Assembly: GCA_008638375.1 (NCBI GenBank)
Contig: CM018031.1
Coordinates: 62,765,688-62,829,687 of the forward strand
Reading direction: 5' to 3'
Length of the DNA stretch: 64,000 nt
Source of the DNA: Nyssa sinensis
Lineage: Eukaryota > Streptophyta > Magnoliopsida > Cornales > Nyssaceae
Below are positions 34,495 to 47,256 of this stretch, piece by piece. Under the pieces are notes generated by a model. The model was given only the letters and a program-made list of their open reading frames with translations. It was not told where the DNA came from and did no database searches. A program made the translations under genes and the position numbers. Numbering within the stretch: the stretch's first letter is position 1; each line of letters begins with the position of its first letter.

Positions 34495-35058
34495 TTAGAC
34501 TCGAAAGCCTCCTCGAGTTGTGATCTCTCTCGGATCTTTCTGTGTCTTGGGGGTGATTGGTACACAACGGTGTTGAAATCTTGAGATGGATGTGCCTCGA
34601 ATTGCAAGTTTTTGTTTGTGGGGAGAGGTGGGAGAGAACTGTGGATGAAGCTTTCTCATCGCAGATCTTGAGAAGTTTTCTTGGTGTCTGGAAGTTGGCT
34701 TTCTGGGTTTGTAGCATTGGTGGTTAAACTTGGTGTCTGAAAGTTGGCTTTCTGGGTTTATAGAGATGGATGTGCCTCGAATTGCAGGTTTTTGTTTGTG
34801 AGGAGAGGTGGGAGAGAACTGTGGATGAAGCTTTCTCATCGCAGATCTTGAGAAGTTTTCTTGGTGTCTGGAAGTTGACTTTCTGGCTGAAAAAAACCTT
34901 GATATAGGTAGGAAGGGAGAAATGATAACTTTCTTGGTGTCTGAAAGTTGGCTTTCTGGGTTTATAGCTTCAGTGGTTAAATCCTTGAAAAAAAAAATTG
35001 ATTTCGCTGCGTTTATAGCAAGTTTGTCAACAGCCCTGTGATGAGGGCAAGGGTTCAT
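34495..35058 (-). other. Unclassified ORF with in-frame tandem duplication
   Basis: A 187-codon minus-strand open frame in which a block of about 60 codons occurs twice. The first block begins MRKLHPQFSPTSPHKQK near residue 73 and the second near residue 133, differing by very few residues. A partial third copy (NPESQLSDTK, SRHQENFSRSA) precedes them. At DNA level the repeat period is about 180 bp, a multiple of three. The protein is basic and polar with no known domain. It starts about 310 bp downstream of the ATG9 stop. The open frame may simply survive because the duplication preserved phase. Not recognised as any family. Confidence 0.35.
34540..34990. repeat. Tandem repeat, about 180-bp unit, 2 to 2.5 copies
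   Basis: The block around GAGATGGATGTGCCTCGAAT (34582) through GAAGTTGGCTTTCTGG recurs at 34764, with a third partial copy of its right part (TTTCTTGGTGTCTGAAAG) at 34931. The two main copies are nearly identical, indicating a recent duplication. Confidence 0.85.
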
Positions 35059-35365
35059 CTTTCCCTAAATGTGTTTTTATCAATTGATTAGCCAAACCTT
35101 CCCTCAAACCAAAATATAGGCTAAACAAACAGCCCCTTTTATTCAAAATATAAAACAAAACCTCAAGGTCACAAATGTATATACAATTAACTCTGTTTTG
35201 ATGAAACCAATACTGATCAATCAATAGCTTAATGCATTAAATACAACAAAGAATTTAGAGCTGCGTACTTGTGGGAAGATCAGAGATCACAGTCCAGACT
35301 TGGAAACCAATACACATTGTAAATATATCTTAAAGCAAGAACCTCTGAACGTGGGATCTGGATTC

Positions 35366-38300
35366 TTAGTGGGAGCTTTCTGAAGGTCTACTGTAAATGT
35401 CATCAAAAGGGAGATTCAATTCTCCCATCTCTAGGTAGTCCATGAAGTGGGTCTGGGACAACCTGTTGGAGCTCCTCCAGTCCAAGTGTTGTTCTTCCTC
35501 CTCTAAGCTTCTGTCCAAGAAATTATCGTCATAATAATTTAAAGTGTTGCAGTTGAAATTTGGAGGCTCAAGGAAACTTGTCTGGGGCTCTACACCATGT
35601 AGGTGACTTCTAGCCCACCAATGGCTGCTAGTAGGGTGTGCCATGTTACTCGATTCCTGATGCTGCAGCACGCTTTCCTGGAAGAGAGGAGCTGATGTAG
35701 AAGCTTCCAGGTGACTCTGTGATCGATCCTCGAAAAGGTGTCTCCTGTTTTCTACATAAGCTGCTTCATTTCGTGTCCAGTGGGATGGCATCCAAAAATC
35801 TCTTGCGCCTTCCTCAGCATCGTCAAAAGGTCCTGATGGAACGTCTCTTGAATTATCAGTTGCATGGTGAGGTCGAGAGGTATAATACCAGTCAAGAATG
35901 TACGGATAATTCTTTTGATCAATATCGATCAGCCACATGGAACCTAATTGATAGCCAGACCCTGGAATATTGTGGGGTGTTTCCCTTCGGAAGAAGTTGT
36001 TTCTGTCACTTTGGCCTCTCAAATTTGGAGTCCATTGCTGCATTCTAGGGGGCGAATATGCAAGTCTTGTTTCCTGTCCTCGCAACTTTTGCTCCCTGAA
36101 ACTTCTAAGAGTTGAAAGGAATAGCTTTCCCTGAGAGTTTGGGTCCCATGAACGGTAGCTACCATGAAAGCTGCAATCAAAATGAGAAGACATTGAGAAG
36201 CAGTGAAGGTTATGCATGAGTCAGAATTACCATGGAAATAATTTGAATCTTTGCATAAGATCACGACACTTTCTAATAATTCCGTTTGAAAAACTCTGGC
36301 AATAATTATACCTCAAGAATGATTTCTCCATCTTTCCCTGGGAACTCCTCTGGATGCGAGGTGAATTGTGTGGTGAACCATAATTGCTATTGCCATGGTT
36401 CTGAAAGTCAAAGATGCTATATCTGCAGGAAGACCCAGTCAAATAATGAAAAGATAAATTTTTGCAGATGTGTGAGGAACATAAAGAAGCCATCCTAGCT
36501 GCCAATCCAGCAATTTTCAAAACAATAAAATAAAATGGAAGAATAATACCTGCAAACATGACCAACACCTTCAACATCCACTGTGAAATCTGCAATGAAC
36601 TGCAAAATGTCATCCACCCGCTGCAACAATGACAGAACTCCTCAGTTCAAAAACTAGCATTAATAGCATTGTTTTTTGTTCAGGGGAGAGAGAGAGAGAG
36701 AGAGACAGCAAGAGATGCGATTAGATATAACGAATGGTAACCTTCGGAACTATAAATAAAAGCAAGTACGGAGTGAGAAAAATTGAGGCCATCTCTTCCA
36801 GTAACATCATTCCTGTGTACTGCACCACAAAAAACTAGTTAACACAAGCACTAAAGAACACATTTATCAACTAAATGACAAAGAATATAGTTCTTGGTAT
36901 TGACCATGTAAAGTTGTAACTGCACCTCTTAGATCCCTTATTCCCAAAATCATAATGATGGACCATAATACATTTTTTCCTTGGCCGAGGGGGGGGGGGG
37001 GGGGGGGTTGTTTGAGAAAGGAGGGCTGTGCACCATAAAAACCAACCAAGTTGCTCAATAATGCATCCCTCAGTAGGAAAGCACCATCCAATAGAGAAGT
37101 GTGCCCATGGGGCAACAATAAGGTTCCGTAATTCTTGGCTATACATATATAACAAGCAAAGAATAATAACAGAAATGTCAAACTATACTAAGTGATTTCC
37201 AATTCTGGCAGGAGATTACCAGAAAGAACTTGCAGATTCTAATGGGCGTATAATCCTATTGACCCATAAGAGGGAGAAAAGAAGAAGAAAAAAAGAAGGG
37301 GGGCGGCTTATAAAACTACACCATCACTAATTTAGGCAGGAACTAGTTTGGTTGCCAGATAAAATGACTTCTTCATTTCTTAAACCTCCATATTATCAAG
37401 TTACCACGTGTGATGCATAAGAAATATCATGGCATGCAAATGCAACTTGGAAAATTTCTACCTATGACAGTTACTAAGCCTTACAAGTGCTCAAGATAAC
37501 ATTAGTCAAAATTTTGAAAAAGACGAATAAATAGGCTATATAAGACAGATGCTATAAATACCTCAAAATATACGGGCTGAAAAAATTGCATCTTTCACAA
37601 ATTCATACCAATCCATAGAATTATTTGAATTTTGATGTAAAAGGTTAATATTCACTGACAAGCCATTAATCAGTCAATTGGTGAGAAGCAACTCCTCTTT
37701 CCCCGTCCAACTTCCTGAGAGTACACCTCCCCAGCAGAGAGATTAGACCAGTTAAGTAAAGACCTGACTATCTAGAAACTAAACAATAAACATGAAAACT
37801 TCCCTCTTAACATCACTAATAAATAGTTTTTCTACTTTTTATTTCATTCTCGATTTGAGACTCTAGTTCTCAAGAAAATATTAAAGCACTCCTTGGTACT
37901 GTTCATATTGACCTAAAATAAGAACTGAAAAGGTTTTTTTCCATTGTTTTTTTCAAGATGGCTTGGAAGGCAGTTAAAACAGCCTAGCTGGCTAACAAAC
38001 ATATCCAACTTAAAAGTCAACCATTAAATCAATACTATTTAATGCACAACTTCTGGATTAATAGGGCACCAAACAACCAAAGGGGCAAAATTCAAGATTA
38101 TCTGCTTGGAGAACTCAAGCCATTTTTTTTTTGTTTTTTTCAAAAAAGTCAAGCCAGGTCTGGTTTAGCATATTATGAAAAAGGCATTTGAGCCAGATTA
38201 CCTGAAATAGAGTTTCAAACTCCATCCGGATGATCTCAGTATTTTCTTTCCCGCGCCATCTCTTTGGCATATAGTGTGTGTGTTGGACAACCAAAGACAT

Positions 38301-41300
38301 CGCCCCTTGTGGGTCAAGCACCAGAAGTTCATTGGCCACTGCAGCCCGGCAAATAGCTGTTATAGTTCCAAAGACGGCAGCATACCAAAACAAGTTGCGA
38401 CCAAATATCTGCATGTTTTGAAACAAAATAACAAAAGAAAGGACAAAGTACATCAACCCTCTGATGATTATCAATATGCACATGTCTAATGGTGATGTAA
38501 GTTAAAACACATTACATGGCCTTCCAGCAGAGATTCTTCTAGAAATGCAATGATGATAAGAATAGCAGCAAAGCCACCGGAAACAAAAGAAACAAACTTT
38601 GCAACAATAGATATAATAGAAGAGGGGAACTGCTTTAGATAATTAGAAGCATGTATTACACTGCTGTTGATCCGGTGCTTGAAAAAATGATCAACCTGAA
38701 ACACAAAGATGAAAAAATATAGGAGAAATTAATAAACATATGTGAAATAGTTATATTTGTAGAATTAATGCACACGGAACAGGAAACAGGCTAACAAATT
38801 TCAGAAGGGAAGCAACCTAAACATTTTAGAAGGAATTACCTAACAATTATTTACATGTTTAGCAATAATGACAACCAGCTAACAACATGACCAGAAATCA
38901 AAATATGTGGAAAAATGTTGATGTTATAATGGGAAAGGAAGCAAGAGTACAGACCAGAGATAATAGATGTAGACATAAAAGCACCTCCTTAAAAAATAAT
39001 TACCTGCTATTCATCACTGATATAAAACCACGTTTTACCATGCCAAAATTGACTACTGGATCCCCCTCCCCTCCTCCCCAAAAAAAAAAGAAAAAAATTT
39101 TTTTCTCTCCTGTGGTTCATTGGTTCGTACAAGCCAAGACAAGAAAAACTTACAGGATTTCATAGTTCTACTCTATCTAAAACCATTACCTCAACAGAAT
39201 CATATGTAGTCTCAGGATTCATCTTCATAAGAGATCTAATAAAAAATTTATGCTGGCTGTTAGTTACCTAACACAACCCCTCTCCTTTTTATGGGCTTGA
39301 CAATAGCTCCCTTGACACAATAAATCAAAATCAAAGGTCAACCAGGAACCTGACAGTCTGAGACGATAGATTGCATAATTGATGTTGTGCATGACAAAGA
39401 TGGACCATTAACTTGAAAACACAAAAAATTAATGAAGCAGTTTACTTTGCTTGTAAAACATCCATGAACTTTGAAGTCATTGTTCACCAATTTCTTTGTT
39501 GCATGAATTCATACATTCCCCTGTATATAGTGGTGCTCCAGTGGATTTGAGGCAAGTTGCAGTAAGGAGAATACAACTTTGAACATTTGATGAATAATGA
39601 CCATTAAGTTTGAACATTTTATGAACAATGAAAATTATGATCACTGGCTACAAATCTCCTGCCATGGTTAGGACACATGTAACAGATGTTAATCTGTACT
39701 TGCCAAAATTATGATCACATGGACTGATCAAAAAAAAATTATGATCACTAGCTACATATCTCCTGCCATGGTTTGGACACATGTAACAGGATGTTAATCT
39801 GTACTACAAGTGCCAAAAAGGGGGGGAAATGGGAAAAAAAAGGAAAAGAAACGAAGAAAAAAAATGGTTGCACTTGGAACCACGGATTAAAAAGAGAGAA
39901 AAGAAAGATACCTCATTAAATTCCCTAAATATCCACTTTGAGAGATTTGACCATCTTCGAGATGATGCTGTGCTTGGATGATTATAGAACTGTTCAGCGT
40001 GCCTCAGAAAGAGATATACCAGCATAAATATGACAAGAAATGGAGAAAGAAGAAGCATTGCAAACCCGACTACCATAAGTCTTTTCTTTAATGTTTTAGG
40101 ATTTGAAACAAAGTCCCTTCGAACACAAAAATTTCTGCAGAAACAAAGAATAATTATATCAGAAAATTATCGCCTATCATAAAGAAGATAGGAATCATTC
40201 ACAGCATTTGCATGAGAACCCCCTTAAAGTGAACTGCCCAGTAGTTTTATCCAAGAATTACCCAATTAAAAAATAAAGTAAAAGACTGAATGAGCATTAC
40301 TTTGGGCAGGTGACAACATTCGTAAGCAACTGGACTGAAGGAGGCCTTGAAGCATTCTTTTAGCAAAATACTCTTGCATTTGATTAGAAGTGTAAAGCAT
40401 TTGACTAGGAGACCTTAAAGTGAAATATCCAATAGTTTTATCCACGATTGGTACAAATTATAATATAAAAATAAAAAAGACGTAGCACAGTCCTCTTTCT
40501 GGACTTCGGACCTACTGTGTTAAAAGATGAAGCCATAAACAATATAAACCATTAACATTTCCTTCATAACTTATCTCATTGTGAGCAGCAATGAAATATT
40601 TCATCTTGTTTGCCAGTTTCAACATCCTTCCACACATTTCAATATAATCAGGAGAACATATTGTGACAAAATTGATGTCACACACATCTATACATATGTG
40701 ACATGTCATTTGTCAACAAGCTATTTGCAGTGCTAATTCCCCAATATGCAGACTACTAACTACATATAGTTGCCACTACAATGCATGCAAGGCTAGAACT
40801 GTTCTCAAGAAAAATGCAACACACCTGTCAAACATGCTCTGCAGTATGCACCAATTTAAGGTCCATTCAAGGGTCTTCGTTAGTATAAGACGATGCTGTG
40901 TACCATTTGGGCTAATTTTGACAGTTGGACCAGCACCCGGGACCCAATGAGAGATTGGAAATGCAAGCACCCCTTTATTGAGCATTCCAATTAAGTAATT
41001 CTCCTTCCGCATCAATCGCATCACCACATCATGAGCAGAAAGATCCTTGACTACACACAGTTGCTGTGAACTTTGTAACTGAACAACCTTTTCAAGAATT
41101 GATGCCCATGGCATGGTTTGTATTTCATTGTCTGTTACACAGAGGCTGCAGAAAGATGATAAACTGGCTTATCATGCGCTAAAAAGTAATTGCTGATTCC
41201 CTCATTTTGTAGTTGTTAAATTAACAAAATGCTATTGCAACATGAAGGCTATACGCAAAAACACTACAGGATCCAAACCAAACAACCTCTCCCTCCCCCC

Positions 41301-42000
41301 CCCCCCCCCCAAAAAAAAAAAAAGATAAAAAAGAAAAATATATAACATTACACATTATATCTATATAAAAACTATACATTTATTTCAACGCAACTGAATT
41401 CCATATCAGATTCAGAAAATACCTGTTGTAGTAGAATTGACGGATATTTAAGGTGTCCTTTAATTGTGCAAAAAACCTCAAAAAACAGAAGACCCAATAG
41501 ATGGAAAATATTCCCAAATACCCAACAATAATAGCTTTGGAAAATGTAAAAGGAGTTAATGGATGCCAATTAAGAGCTTCCTTAGCCAGATCACAGGGCT
41601 TAATTCCAGATTCAACTGCATCCATTCCACACTTTGCATTGCGAAGACCATTCCAATCAACATATAATAAGAAAAATCCTGAGAAACATATGGTAAAAGC
41701 AAGGCTCAAGAGCTCAACTATCCACTTTATAATAATGCACCAAAGCCCTTTCTCACAATAGTAACTGTAGAGCCTCTCAAAGAACAGGTCCAGATCAGCA
41801 ATTGGTTCCGCATTCAAGCTCTCACCATTAAGAAGCCCAGAAGGGCTTTCACTACCAGGACTCGGTGCTCTTCGGTAGTCAGACAATTCAATTTCAGGAG
41901 CCACATCATCAAGCAATCCAGTCGTCAAAGATGATTCACCACGCCATTTCCACTTGAATATGTTAAGAGCATTAGCACCCTTTTGCCCACTGAACATCAT
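35366..42000 (-). CDS. ATG9: Autophagy-related protein 9 (ATG9)
   Basis: Nine coding exons: 42000-41423, 41145-40825, 40134-39912, 38695-38516, 38408-38202, 36819-36742, 36620-36550, 36422-36312 and 36170-35366. They total 2574 nt (857 aa), close to plant ATG9 of about 870 aa. ATG9 is the multi-spanning lipid scramblase of autophagy, carried on Golgi-derived vesicles that seed the phagophore. The N-terminus ([24 protein letters not shown]) matches the plant family. Membrane segments are visible at about residues 86-115 and 155-180, near 310, in the [15 protein letters not shown] part of exon 4 and in the [14 protein letters not shown] part of exon 5. The conserved core includes [13 protein letters not shown] across the exon 2/3 join. 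The C-terminal third is hydrophilic and variable, as usual. All joins keep phase with GT-AG sites and there is no internal stop. Confidence 0.95.
36685..36703. repeat. (GA)n tract in ATG9 intron
   Basis: A short GA repeat in the intron between coding exons 6 and 7. Confidence 0.7.
36989..37007. repeat. G homopolymer (about 19 nt) in ATG9 intron 5
   Basis: An unbroken G run on the plus strand, C in the sense of the gene. Its length is a likely assembly uncertainty. Confidence 0.8.
39640..39810. repeat. Tandem duplication (about 101-bp period) in ATG9 intron 3
   Basis: The block ATGATCACTGGCTAC...TAACAGATGTTAATCTGTAC recurs with few changes about 101 bp further on. It lies between coding exons 3 and 4 and has no coding signal. 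Confidence 0.8.
41295..41323. repeat. C-run followed by A-run in ATG9 intron 1
   Basis: About 16 C then about 13 A on the plus strand, between coding exons 1 and 2. Confidence 0.75.
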
Positions 42001-42072
42001 TCACACACAAGTGACAGCATGCACATCCAGCCAGTCCATTCCTCAAGGTGCTTGAATGGTTAAAGTGAAGTG
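42001..42072 (-). other. ATG9: ATG9 5'UTR part of the first coding exon
   Basis: A good acceptor (CTTCTTTCCAG on the minus strand) ends at 42073, 72 nt before the ATG. The leader therefore probably continues in upstream non-coding exons. Inferred from splice signals only. Confidence 0.5.
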
Positions 42073-42392
42073 CTGGAAAGAAGAATGAAATAAGATTAAT
42101 TGCTCTATTATTTACAGCATGTATCAGAAAGTAGAACAGTGGTACAGATGAGGACCAGTAGAATAAAGAATGAAAAAACAAAATATAACAATTGATAAAG
42201 TACCATTAGAAACCACTAAACCACCATATAATGAGAACCATAGTCATGTCATGACCACGGCACACACAAATCTCATTCAAATTGGGCAACCTTCAGCTTT
42301 GTTGGCTCAATACCAACATTTTCGGACTTGCCAAAACTATTCCTACATAATTTGATTATATAGCAATAACAGAAAATTGATATTTTAATAAC

Positions 42393-42482
42393 CTGTAAAT
42401 CCAGATTACACACTGTATAAATCTCTGCTGCAATGGAGTATGCTTACTAGTTTCTTCCTTTTGGTTCTTATCCATGCTGCAT
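42393..42482 (-). other. ATG9: Probable non-coding 5'UTR exon of ATG9
   Basis: Bounded by an acceptor (GTGTTGCAG) and a donor (TTTACAG then GTTATT), about 90 nt. It contains ATG triplets, one opening a five-codon frame (ATGCAGCATGGATAA), which would be an upstream ORF if the exon is used. Not backed by transcript data. Confidence 0.4.
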
Positions 42483-43637
42483 CTGCAACACCTTATAAAC
42501 AATATTATCTCAATGGAAAATGTGTTCAGAGAACCAAACCACTTTCCTCTCTCCTTTTTTTCCCCTCTTTTCCTGCCAATATAAACGTAATAGATTGCTG
42601 AAGTGATCCAGCATGCTGGTGCTATTGTACCAGCAATACTAACCGTGGTTTAGCCAAGACACAGATGTATTGTTCTTCACCCACATATATGAAAACATTT
42701 CCCAGATATTCCACCACATTGAAGGGTTTCAAAGAAGTCTCTCAATTGTATAAAATTTTAACATCAAAATGAATTGTTAGGATCTGCAGCAGTGCCTTTC
42801 AGATAAAGGAAATCATCTCCGAGTTATATAATCAGTCATCCAAAATGATCATTGCTGAGATGAGTAAGTAAACGAGGAGGCTGGGTACTGCTTTTAATTA
42901 TGCCTGACAAATAACCCCTTTTTCATTTTCCTTTTTTGTATATGTATACCTTATAGATAGCTTAATGAGTAGTGAGTACACGATCTTCTGCTTTGAATAT
43001 TATGCCATTGGTTAAGCAAAAGTATGCACTTAGATTATCTCAACAAACTGACAGTATTGCAAGCTAAATCAGGCATGCAAGGATAAGATAGTAATGAAAA
43101 TGTTATTACCCATATTTTTGACATTTCTACCTCAATGCAACACAAAGCAATGGCTTCAAATATAGGGCCTGAATATGGTTATAAAAGAAATGGACTGGTG
43201 ACTGTATAGAGTTCCCACTATAATGTATTTGTCAATAACTCTCCCTTGACTTATTTAGATATGGAACTCAAATATGACCATAGTAACAACTAACAAGTAA
43301 CAACCAATCACCATAGAGATGTTCCTAGAACAATCACCTTATTGTAACAACCAAATGCAGACAACTGTTGACTTGCAGTAAAGAACCAAATTTGTTGAAA
43401 TTTTGGACAACAAAAGTTTAAAAAATGGCTCATAATTCAACAGAAAAACCTCAAATTCGTAGGAAATCATCCTACAGAGCAAGAAGTTTCTCATTAAGAA
43501 AAGCATAGACATTTAAAGCTGATTTAATGCACATAACAACAATGATGAATTTTCGTCAGCATAATAATGCATTAGACAACTTTAATTATATTCACATACC
43601 AACTACTGCCACTACTACTACTATTACTTTCCATCCC

Positions 43638-43672
<35 letters not shown>

Positions 43673-43819
43673 TTGCTAGCTGCCTTGTTTCTGTCATCTT
43701 TGTCCAAATTAAAATGTATGCCCTTAAAGAGAGGTTAAATTTTTGGCACTACACATAGCATCCTGTGTACCCGATTAAAGGAAAATACATGATGGGGAAC
43801 CTTGCTGATTTTACTGGAG
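42483..43819. other. Probable ATG9 5'UTR intron, left part
   Basis: No coding signal. It contains an (AT)n tract at 43640-43667, about 150 bp from the end of the pararetrovirus copy. Confidence 0.4.
43640..43667. repeat. (AT)n microsatellite
   Basis: A pure AT repeat of about 28 bp near the left end of pararetrovirus copy 2. Confidence 0.85.
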
Positions 43820-43881
43820 CAATACAGGTTACAGAAATATACAGGATTCAAAAACAGAAATATTAAATACAAAGCTTCTTA
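43820..43881 (-). repeat. 62-bp terminal copy of viral leader sequence, left
   Basis: Matches 47255-47316 with about two or three mismatches. It joins the capsid region directly to sequence that normally precedes the primer-binding site, and ends within two bases of where that site would begin. Confidence 0.85.
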
Positions 43882-45707
43882 GTTTTGCATTTATTAGCAT
43901 AATGGCCAATTCTGCCACACTATAACATCTGTTATCTTTTTCAGAAGTTTTTCTGTTCTTTTTTTTTGAAGATTTAGATGTGGAAGTTGATTCTTCCTTG
44001 GATTTGGAGTTTTTATCTCTCCTATAATTTCTAGTGGGATTTTCCTTTAGATTTTGGGTGTCTATTAGACTTGGGAAATATTTATGTTTGTGTGATAAGC
44101 AAATTAATCACAGAATTCACCTATTTCCTTTTTGCTTGTGATTTTTTTATTAGCATATTGCATTTTTTAAGTCTTTGCAATAAGCTAATCCTTCTTGGAC
44201 AATAATACTAATTAGTTGTCCATAAGTATAATTATTATAAGGAATAGAGATACCACCATTAGTATCTCTTAAGGTTTTGCGTACTTTTTCCACAAATAAT
44301 TTTGGAAGTCCGTCAATGAATTTGGATTTCCAATGCTCACTATTAGCATCAAATCTTTGGACTACTTTGGCCAAGAAAACATCTTTGTACCATCGAAAAT
44401 GGGTTAACGATAGGACATCGCAGATTTTGGAGAAGTTCTCTACTTCTCTCTCTTTGGCTGTCCTATGGTCCAACAAAATATAAGATCATGGATTGCACAA
44501 GAGTATATACAGCATCATCCTGTTGTTCAAGTTACTGTGTTTGTTCATTCTTAACAATTTTCTTGGCAGAGATTATTTTGTGCCTTTGGCTTTCAGTGAG
44601 AATATTATCCCACCATCCTTAAGGATGCCGGTAAAGCCAGTGATAACGAATTTAGCAATATTTTGGTCACTATTACCATTTTGCTTACATGCTACGCTAT
44701 ACATCATGATTTGATGAATAACTTCAAAAATTTGATATTCAGATCTACCATCTATGTTCCATTCATAAATGGTTTTCCCATGATAAGATTTTTGAGAATG
44801 AAAAAATATTCTTCATAAAGAATATCCTGAGGTGTACGCCTAGGATAATAATGCGACTATTAATATCAGCCGTGTGCATAGATTTTTTTGTATAACCTAT
44901 TTTATTAAGGTTATCAGATTGAATAGCCTGTAAAGAGGCTTGAGTTTCAATTATTTCTTCCTGAGAAATAAAAGAATTTGATTCATTGTCAGTTGTTTCT
45001 GTCATAGAAGCAGATTCATTTTTTAAGGTATTAAGATTCAAATCTTTTAATCTTTTGAGTAATTCATTAACAAATTCTTCATTATTTTTGTTGGATAATT
45101 TGAATCCAGTTATTAGAAGTGGAGGCTTGATATTTGTCTCCTGAATTACTTCTTTAGGTTTGATAGTGACTTTTTTGAAATTATTCGTCACTGATTGGAG
45201 AGATTCTCCTAATTGGGCTACTGTATCTTCAACTCTTGTTAATTGTTAACCAATAGTTTGAAGATGTAAATTAGTGTAATTAGTTTGCTTATAAACATTA
45301 TACAAAGAAGAAGTTCCTTCTTTGCCAACATTTACATAAGCATTTGCTTCTAGGATAGGGCTAGAAGTCATAAAACCTGATTGTTCTAATTTTAAAGATT
45401 CTGGAGGAGGGTGAACAGATCTAATTATTAGACCTTCACCTGTTTGCCAAGATTTGTAATGGTCTTCTAAAACCATTAGTCTTATGGCACGCTCCATGTC
45501 TGCAAAGTGGATTATATAAAACCATTGAACAAAGGGTATTATCTTTTGATGATGATTAAGATAATTATAAAACTCTTCTTTGAATTCCTGTAATTCGTTG
45601 TGATTAAATTTTTGGGAATACCATTTCCTAAATAGAGAATATTTCTCTTGATTGAATTCTGCATTGATCGCTTTACGATCTATGATAAGTCTCGTTAGAC
45701 AATCCAT
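43882..45707 (-). pseudogene. Pararetroviral capsid region, broken
   Basis: Three open frames in viral order: 45246-45707 (153 codons), 44763-45191 (142 codons, acidic middle) and 44150-44476 (108 codons, with a WKSKFIDGLPKLF segment typical of caulimovirid capsid cores). Near 43895-43940 a CCHC zinc-knuckle signature (CGRIGHYANKC) is visible but its first cysteine pair is out of frame through a small deletion. Stops at about 45240 and frame loss around 44480-44760 separate the parts. Confidence 0.7.
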
Positions 45708-45780
45708 TAAATTGTTAAGAAATTGTGAAATTCATTTCACTAGCCTTTGGAGATGTTCTCCTTTGATTCGGCTATGGATT

Positions 45781-47240
45781 TTATTGTTGGTAAATTTCAT
45801 GAGGAATTTGACTTGGGAAAATTTTTATTCCTTCGAAGTGGATGGACTTAGGAGGAATAGATTCTTGTTCATTTTCAGGAAATTTTTCTTCTTTTGTTTC
45901 ACGGAATTTGAAAGCAGAAACAGAGTGACGGGAAGATGAGAAAGAATGTCTAGAAGATGAAGGAATAGACATTCTTGGAAGATAATTTGAAGATGAAGTT
46001 CCAGGTAGTAATTGCCTAGGTTGTCTTTGAAAACTAATTGAAACATCACCATCTGATGTTTGCATAATTTCATCAAGATTATTATAGACAACGGGGTGAG
46101 GAGGAACAACATTTGGAATTGTCCATGATTTTGGAAAGGTAATTTCTTCCCAATCTATCACCCTTGGTTGGGCTATATTGGATGTTAATAAATTAGTCTC
46201 TATTAAGACCGTTTTACCCTGTGTACCTACATTTTGTACATTAGGGGTCAAGGTATTCATGACCTTATAATAAATCCTATAGATGATTGCTATGGTTTCA
46301 GATCCAGGAAGGAAATTATATCCTTTGGTCTGAAGTCTCAAATTAATACCTTCACCTATATTCCTATCTGACAAAGATAGTGTTAGATTTGGGTAAACAT
46401 TAAAATAGACTGGTCCCTGACATAGACTAGTTTCTATGGCTCCCATAAGAGAAGGTTTTCAATCTAGACATCTTGCATCACGCAAGGTTGCTTGTAAACA
46501 AGCATTCATACCTAATAAGGTTAAGGGTTTGAAAGTAATTTGAACTAACCCTATATATATGAACTTATATTTGTCTATATGTCTTAGCAGATTATGGGGA
46601 ATCTAATAAATTAAGACACTCGTCATGACTATCCAGACTAATTGTCTGTTCCATGATTTTAATTGCCATGCTACTAGAGAGATTGAACATACCTATGCGG
46701 TATATGGTCTCAGGTTTAACCTTGAGGTATGGTCCATCGATTTAATTGATCTTGGACATTGTTGAACTCTATTAGTTCACTATTCTTGACACATTCTTCC
46801 CTTTTTAAGAAGCGTCAAAGCATCAGAAGAATAAAGTGGAATATAACTATATGTCTAGTATATGATCTTATTATACCTGTAGTATATAAGATATTATAAT
46901 TTTCAATAAGTTATGCTAGTATTTCTTTGCATAACAATCCGGAAATAAGCCTTTAACACGTCTGTCAACGATTTACATGGTTACATAAATACCCATACTT
47001 TGCCTCATATCCCAGGCCAATGGGTTCAAACCATATGCGACTTTTGAACGTCCCATTAAAGGATTATAACCAGATAATCACGGTTAGAAGTTTCTGATGT
47101 GGAGGATCTACTGGGTGGCAACCACAGAGCATATGTTTCTAACATAAGTCATGAAAATTATAATAACATTATATAAGCTAGAGGTATAAGAAAATAAACA
47201 GTCTACATATAATTACATTCACAGCAATTTAAGCCAACAT
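45781..47240 (-). pseudogene. Pararetroviral movement protein, 5' half decayed
   Basis: A 221-codon open frame at 45781-46446 covers the C-terminal part of a 30K-superfamily movement protein, with its proline- and serine-rich tail. Upstream, 46447 to about 46800 shows recognisable but broken coding sequence (IGLVQITFKPLTLLG near 46540). The movement protein of this virus group lets genomes pass plasmodesmata. The damaged N-terminus removes much of the core domain. Confidence 0.68.
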
Positions 47241-47243
47241 TAT

Positions 47244-47256
47244 GGCTTTGATACCA
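47244..47256 (-). other. Pararetrovirus tRNA-Met primer-binding site
   Basis: TGGTATCAAAGCC on the minus strand matches the complement of the plant initiator tRNA-Met 3' end at 12 of 13 positions. It marks the origin of minus-strand DNA in the viral circle. Confidence 0.8.

Noticed and set aside
35719..36048. 109-codon plus-strand ORF opposite the last ATG9 exon
   Set aside because: Antisense shadow of the ATG9 C-terminal coding exon with no known domain.
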